From Clostridia bacterium (GTDB lineage: Bacteria > Bacillota_A > Clostridia > Oscillospirales > Acutalibacteraceae), in the NCBI GenBank assembly GCA_017441045.1, contig JAFSAK010000064.1, positions 1-9,722 of the forward strand: 9,722 nucleotides of DNA, given 5' to 3'. Every line of letters starts with the position of its first letter. Position 1 is the first letter of the stretch. The position numbers were made by a program, and so were the translations under genes. Positions 6,982 through 9,722 of this stretch are shown here, piece by piece. A model generated the notes under the pieces. That model was not told where the DNA came from and did not search any database. It worked only from the letters and a program-made list of their open reading frames with translations.

Positions 6982-7514
6982 TTAAACCGCCTTTCAGGAT
7001 TGTTTTTCGCCTGAACGGCTTCGGCGCAGAGGTTAAAGGTGAGAAAACGCGCTTGAGCGATATTGCCGATAGTTTCAGGTAAATGGAACTCAATCGAAAG
7101 ATTTTTAACCTCGGCCTCTTCTAATAAAGAGTCAACGGCTTCGGTATCACGGTTAAAGTCATTTATTTTGCCACTTAAGAGCGTTTTGTCGTCGTCATAA
7201 ACTGTGATTTCCATAAAATCGGCTAAATCGCCTTTAACATCGGAAAAATAAAGTTTATAGTAAACGGCACAGGTGCTGTTGTTTTTTATGTAAAAATCTT
7301 TTTTAACGGTGGCACCCGACTCAAAAAGGAAATCTTCTTTTTTAATAACTGCATTACCGCCGTTAAGGTCAATATTCACTTTGCCCAAACCGAAAACGTT
7401 GTTTTCTATTTTTAGACCCACCATAACAATGGCGGCGGTGGTTATTGCGAGGCAAAGTCCCAGTATAATAATTGCGGTAATTGCGGCTTTAAGTTTTTTG
7501 GATGTTTTGCTCAT
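6978..7514 (-). CDS. TasA/camelysin-like secreted or membrane-anchored beta-sandwich protein
   Basis: From the ATG at 7514 the product is 178 residues. After a basic start (MSKTSKKLK) comes a hydrophobic segment (about residues 9-32), then a region with TasA-like layout: 'VNIDLNGGNAVIKKEDFLFE', SGATVKKDFYIKNNS, and near the end 'ARFLTFNLCAEAVQAKNN'. It lacks the AWFTD processing motif of the two downstream substrates, so it may stay membrane-anchored or be cleaved differently. The 7514 ATG is preferred over the upstream TTG (7526), GTG (7523) and ATG (7520) because GGTGAT (7519-7524) then acts as its ribosome binding site with normal spacing. It overlaps the upstream gene by about 26 bases, so translation is likely coupled. 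A minor pilin-like or assembly subunit is possible. Confidence 0.75.
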   Translation of the reverse strand: MSKTSKKLKAAITAIIILGLCLAITTAAIVMVGLKIENNVFGLGKVNIDLNGGNAVIKKEDFLFESGATVKKDFYIKNNSTCAVYYKLYFSDVKGDLADFMEITVYDDDKTLLSGKINDFNRDTEAVDSLLEEAEVKNLSIEFHLPETIGNIAQARFLTFNLCAEAVQAKNNPERRFK

Positions 7515-8265
7515 TTTCATCACCAAGGGTTGTGCGCTTTCTTCTGATAACGGTAATAATTATCACAAGAAATGAGGCTAATGCGATTAGGGCGTATAAA
7601 ACGGAGATAAATCCGTAAAGGCCCGTTTCGGGAGAAACAAGATTTTCGCGAGTTTCTGCCCACCAATTAAAATCTGCGGTAAGTTTTCCGCTCATATATT
7701 CGTTACCTACCGAAGTGTCGAGATAAACGGATATCAGGTAGGTTACGGTTTTAGTCGTTTCTTCCTTTGAATAGAGACGGTATGTAAGGCAAGAGGGCAT
7801 ATCCTTTAAAAGTCCGTCGTAGAGGATTTGACCGCTATCCTTAATAGCAACACTGCATTTTAATACATCACTAACCGAAAAGATATCCTCTTTTACGGGA
7901 GCATAAAAGCATAGGTCCATACTATCCTTAAAGGAAACCGCAATTTCGTATTCTTTTGAAACACGGTCACCCGGCAACAGATTTTGCACCGTAAATTCTT
8001 CTTTTCCTTCGGGGGAAAATCGGTGTAAAGAGAGATGGGGTGTAAATTCCTCTTTTACTTTGTCTTCTTTTGAGGCGGACAAATTTTTATCACCCGAATT
8101 GTTTTCTTCCGAAATAATATTGTTGGGAGCAATACTGTCCACAGGTGAAATATTACTTTTTCTTTTTACAATCAAAAAGGTTAAAACAAGAATACTGACG
8201 GCTAACAAGACGCAAAAAACGATAATAGTTGTCTTAAATTTACGGAACCTTTTTTCTTCTGCCAT
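7489..8265 (-). CDS. Membrane/cell-wall-anchored TasA-like protein with SPETG motif, first gene of the operon
   Basis: The 258-residue product has an N-terminal membrane segment (about 12-33), a Ser/Asn/Glu/Lys-rich linker (35-75) and a beta-rich extracellular domain. That domain holds VQNLLPGDRVSKEYEIAV (93-110), a turn typical of TasA/camelysin-like domains, and later YLISVYLDTSVGNEY and KLTADFNWWAE. It ends with SPETG (211-215), a hydrophobic stretch (217-240), RRKR and a 14-residue polar tail. SPETG-hydrophobic-basic resembles a sortase sorting signal of the (S/P)PxTG kind known from C. difficile, but the tail is longer than usual and no sortase lies in the window. The protein could anchor the fibre at the cell surface, as TapA does for TasA (inference). 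AGGCGGTGG (8275-8283) is the ribosome binding site. Confidence 0.8.
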   Translation of the reverse strand: MAEEKRFRKFKTTIIVFCVLLAVSILVLTFLIVKRKSNISPVDSIAPNNIISEENNSGDKNLSASKEDKVKEEFTPHLSLHRFSPEGKEEFTVQNLLPGDRVSKEYEIAVSFKDSMDLCFYAPVKEDIFSVSDVLKCSVAIKDSGQILYDGLLKDMPSCLTYRLYSKEETTKTVTYLISVYLDTSVGNEYMSGKLTADFNWWAETRENLVSPETGLYGFISVLYALIALASFLVIIITVIRRKRTTLGDENEQNIQKT

Positions 8266-8305
8266 CTTTATTTGCCACCGCCTCTTTGTCAGATTGCATA
8301 TATAA

Positions 8306-8333
8306 CAGCAACATAATGGGCATTATGTTACAA
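8306..8333 (+). repeat. Dif-like recombination site, copy 1 (direct)
   Basis: A near-palindrome AACATAATG-GG-CATTATGTT (8310-8329), read as 11-base arms around a six-base centre TGGGCA (8317-8322). The inner pentamers CATAA and TTATG are the same as in the E. coli dif site. It lies 31 bases centre-to-centre from copy 2, in the same orientation. It shares 21 bases with the complement of copy 3. Confidence 0.75.
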
Positions 8334-8336
8334 AGC

Positions 8337-8364
8337 AAATCACATAATGGGCATTATGTTGTAC
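8337..8364 (+). repeat. Dif-like recombination site, copy 2 (likely left end of the invertible segment)
   Basis: ACATAATG-GG-CATTATGT (8342-8359) with centre TGGGCA (8348-8353). Bases 8342-8363 are an exact 22-base inverted match to 8589-8610 in copy 3. This is the arrangement required for inversion by a tyrosine recombinase. Confidence 0.78.
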
Positions 8365-8430
8365 GAGAAAAAATGAAAACTCGCTAAAAAAGACAACTTA
8401 AAAAACACGCAAAAAAATAAGCGTAACAAA

Positions 8431-8465
8431 AAAACCTTAAAGGAAAAATTTTCCTTTAAAGGTTT
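8431..8465. terminator. Bidirectional terminator-like hairpin inside the invertible segment
   Basis: A 16-bp stem with one bulged A: AAACCTTAAAGGAAAA (8432-8447) pairs with 8449-8465. A-runs on the left and TTTGTTTT on the right give T-tracts on both strands. In either orientation of the segment it lies between the recombinase gene and the surface operon, so it should block recombinase read-through. Confidence 0.65.
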
Positions 8466-8516
8466 GTTTTGCTACACCTAATATTAAAAAAATGGCTTGA
8501 AAATGCGAAAAAAACC

Positions 8517-8545
8517 TTGCTAAAACCCGATATGTATGCTATAAT
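8517..8545 (+). promoter_or_regulatory. Extended -10 promoter inside the invertible segment
   Basis: TTGCTA (8517-8522), a 17-base spacer and a perfect TATAAT (8540-8545) preceded by TATGC, an extended -10 element. Predicted start is near 8552, running right toward copy 3 and the recombinase 3' end. Spacing and match suggest a strong sigma-A promoter. With no gene on this strand downstream, its position makes best sense as a switchable promoter. Confidence 0.78.
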
Positions 8546-8587
8546 AAATCACAAACAAAATCGAGGTTTGCAATTTATATTGAAGAT

Positions 8588-8615
8588 ATACAACATAATG
8601 CCCATTATGTTGTAT
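8588..8615 (-). repeat. Dif-like recombination site, copy 3 (inverted; likely right end of the invertible segment)
   Basis: Perfect 13-base arms surround a CC centre (8601-8602), so the site is fully symmetric apart from the central two bases. The six-base centre is TGCCCA (8599-8604), the complement of that in copies 1 and 2, giving opposite orientation. A run of seven T follows, so its transcript could also act as a weak hairpin terminator on the plus strand. Confidence 0.78.
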
Positions 8616-8625
8616 TTTTTTGTTT

Positions 8626-8654
8626 TCCGTCCTCGCCAAAGACGGAGATTTTTT
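8626..8654 (+). terminator. Rightward intrinsic terminator at the recombinase 3' end
   Basis: TCCGTC (8626-8631) pairs with GACGGA (8641-8646) around a nine-base loop, followed by GA and six T (8649-8654). On the minus strand the hairpin would be followed by A residues, so it terminates only rightward transcripts. It would stop the RNA made by the promoter at 8517-8545, giving a product of about 100 bases and limiting antisense transcription into the recombinase gene. Confidence 0.7.
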
Positions 8655-9492
8655 ATATTATCAATTTCATTGTTTCTATTCTTTTTTTGTGTTCTTCCCC
8701 GCTACTCATTATATATATACGGGTGGTATTTATATTACTGTGGCCTAAAATATCGGCGAGTTTTATAATATCCTTTTCAATTCCGTAGAATATTCTTGCG
8801 AAAAGATGCCTCAGATTATGAGGGAAAACTTTACTTGGCGCAACCCCTGCCAAATTGCAAAGGCGTTTCATTTCTCTCCATATATTGCTTCGGTTCATCG
8901 GGTTTCCGTTTTTGGTTACAAATACGGGACCTGATTTTATATTTTCTTCGCGGATATATTGCTTTAATTTTTTCTGTAATGACGGGCTTATAAAGATAAC
9001 TCTGTTCTTACCTTTGAGAGAAACCTGAGTTTCCAGATTATCTACCGCCTCTACGGTTATAAATGGAAGTTCGCTTATTCTGATACCCGTTGAACAAACC
9101 GTTTGCATCAGAAGATTAAGGCGGCGGTTGCCCGTGTTTTTAGCAGCGTTTACAAGACGGAAATATTCTGCCTTCGTAAGCTCTTTCTCCGCAGAGCAAA
9201 AAACCTTTCGTTGCACCTTAAATTGTTTCAATATGAGTTCATCCCGTTTTAAAAATCTGAAAAAAGAATTTATAGCCGCTATTTTAGAATTGGCGCTTGT
9301 TACGGCGTATTCTTCCTTAAGGATGGATTTATATGCTAAGAGAAGGGAGCGGTCGGGCTCCCGCCCTTTGAGAAATTTCAAAAAATGTCGGATATCACGA
9401 ATGTATTTTTCGACGGTGCTGGCGCTTTTCTCATTTTCTTTTAAAAAATGGGTGAAGGAAAACAGAATTTGATTGTTGATTGTTTTTGTCAT
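8653..9492 (-). CDS. Tyrosine recombinase (XerC/D-like), probable dedicated DNA invertase
   Basis: From the ATG at 9492 the product is 279 residues, the size of a minimal Xer-type recombinase. It has an N-terminal SAM-like core-binding domain (about residues 5-90) and a C-terminal catalytic domain. All catalytic residues are visible: Arg138 in TGIRIS, a beta-hairpin lysine (Lys160 or Lys162), His225 and Arg228 in HNLRH, His251 in LGHSNINTT, and nucleophile Tyr260 in TRIYI. No arm-binding domain of phage integrases is present. The start has GGAGGT (9499-9504) at proper spacing; an in-frame extension to 9672 runs through a hairpin array and is rejected. A weak -10 (TACAAT, 9518-9523) lies upstream. 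Its 3' end is 38 bases from the inverted dif-like site, so its likely job is inverting the adjacent promoter segment. Acting as an integrase of a larger element is the alternative. Confidence 0.92.
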   Translation of the reverse strand: MTKTINNQILFSFTHFLKENEKSASTVEKYIRDIRHFLKFLKGREPDRSLLLAYKSILKEEYAVTSANSKIAAINSFFRFLKRDELILKQFKVQRKVFCSAEKELTKAEYFRLVNAAKNTGNRRLNLLMQTVCSTGIRISELPFITVEAVDNLETQVSLKGKNRVIFISPSLQKKLKQYIREENIKSGPVFVTKNGNPMNRSNIWREMKRLCNLAGVAPSKVFPHNLRHLFARIFYGIEKDIIKLADILGHSNINTTRIYIMSSGEEHKKRIETMKLII

Positions 9493-9538
9493 AATATTAC
9501 CTCCGACATTTTTCTTTATTGTACTACAAAAATTACAT

Positions 9539-9581
9539 AAAAGCCACCCAAAAAGATAAAAGTTCTTTTGGGTGGCGTTTT
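9539..9581. terminator. Strong bidirectional hairpin upstream of the recombinase
   Basis: GCCACCCAAAA (9543-9553) pairs with TTTTGGGTGGC (9566-9576), flanked by AAAA on the left and GTTTT on the right. It could end a leftward transcript arriving from beyond the window, isolating the recombinase gene. No rightward gene ends here. Confidence 0.65.
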
Positions 9582-9686
9582 GTGAAGTTTCGAACCGACG
9601 GTTCGAAGTGAATTTGTAATGAATTACAGTGAAGTTTTTGCCGTTCGGCAAAAGTGAAGTTAAATTCGCCATAAATAGCGAATTTA
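9582..9686. repeat. Tandem array of four GTGAA-led small hairpins
   Basis: Four consecutive units each begin with GTGAA (GTGAAGTT in three, GTGAATTT in one) and contain a different palindrome: TTCGAACC-gac-GGTTCGAA (9589-9607), TGTAAT-ga-ATTACA (9615-9628), TTTTGCC-gttc-GGCAAAA (9636-9653) and TAAATTCGC with its complement (9661-9686). The leader is conserved while each stem sequence differs but keeps its pairing, which suggests the folded form matters. No coding potential is evident. The function is unknown. Confidence 0.6.
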
Positions 9687-9722
9687 GTTTTTAACGAAAC
9701 ATTGTTTGAACGCCTTGGGCGA

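Larger units (their letters stand above)
8342..8610. other. Putative invertible promoter segment controlling the SipW/TasA-like operon
   Basis: An exact 22-base inverted repeat (8342-8363 and 8589-8610) bounds about 225 bases. These hold a rightward sigma-A-type promoter (8517-8545) and a bidirectional terminator-like hairpin (8431-8465), and no convincing gene. The adjacent gene is a tyrosine recombinase and the other neighbour is the first gene of a surface-structure operon, the classic context of phase-variable promoters. As written, the promoter points away from the operon and no good minus-strand promoter is visible between the hairpin and 8265, so this looks like the OFF form. Inversion would put the transcription start near 8400, about 135 bases upstream of the operon's first ATG. 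Confidence 0.72.

Noticed and set aside
8306..8364. Palindromes as ordinary operators of a repressor only
   Set aside because: Possible for copy 1, but the inverted third copy, the promoter between them, the dif-like arm and centre layout and the adjacent recombinase are better explained by site-specific inversion. Kept as the main alternative.
8266..8430. A minus-strand promoter for the surface operon outside the switch
   Set aside because: Searched by eye: -10-like hexamers exist inside the palindromes (CATAAT, TATGTT), but none has a good -35 element at 16-18 bases, so none was annotated.
8469..8768. Rightward 99-codon frame crossing the right recombination site
   Set aside because: It lies across the promoter, copy 3 and the recombinase 3' end, has no ribosome binding site and no protein-like composition; AT-rich chance frame.
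9493..9672. In-frame N-terminal extension of the recombinase by 60 residues
   Set aside because: It runs through the hairpin array and the terminator-like stem, has no recombinase-like sequence, and the ATG at 9492 has an excellent GGAGGT site.
9582..9686. CRISPR array
   Set aside because: Units are only 21-25 bases long with a five- to eight-base shared leader and palindromic variable parts; there are no true repeats and spacers and no cas genes.

Overview
The window looks like a chromosomal segment of a low-to-moderate GC Gram-positive bacterium, most likely an anaerobic gut-type Clostridia (inference). The grounds are strong AGGAGG-type ribosome binding sites, sigma-A-like promoters, SipW-type signal peptides (TFAWFTDTAS) and tightly packed, overlapping operons. 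No RNA genes, CRISPR arrays or insertion sequences were seen.

Left part (1-3515): a hexuronate/polysaccharide locus. A leftward pair encodes glucuronate isomerase (uxaC) and a partial pectate-lyase-like beta-helix protein that runs off the left edge. A divergent SGNH/GDSL hydrolase lies to the right. Both directions have near-consensus promoters in the 180-base gap. A 16-bp perfect hairpin (3479-3515) closes the convergent junction with the next locus.

Middle (3550-8265): one leftward seven-gene operon for a SipW/TasA-like secreted surface system. In transcription order it encodes: a membrane-anchored TasA-like protein with a sortase-like SPETG motif; a second TasA-like protein; a small zinc-ribbon protein; the SipW-type signal peptidase with a coiled-coil tail; a small basic membrane protein; a 566-residue SipW-dependent protein (TasA-like plus GLUG/beta-helix-like region); and a small SipW-dependent protein. 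I infer an extracellular fibre or matrix built by a dedicated peptidase.

Right part (8266-9722): the upstream region of this operon looks like a DNA-inversion switch. Two direct copies (8310-8329 and 8342-8359 cores) and one inverted copy (8588-8615) of a near-palindromic site flank about 225 bases. These contain an extended -10 promoter and a bidirectional terminator-like hairpin. The sites have the architecture of Xer/dif sites (CATAA, 6-base centre, TTATG). The next gene is a complete tyrosine recombinase of minimal XerC/D size. In the orientation shown the promoter points away from the surface operon and toward a terminator at the recombinase 3' end. Inversion would place it about 135 bases upstream of the first surface gene. 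The proposed system is therefore phase-variable, recombinase-controlled production of a SipW-processed TasA-like surface structure, read here in its OFF orientation. The right edge holds a tandem array of four different small hairpins, each introduced by GTGAA, plus a strong bidirectional hairpin.
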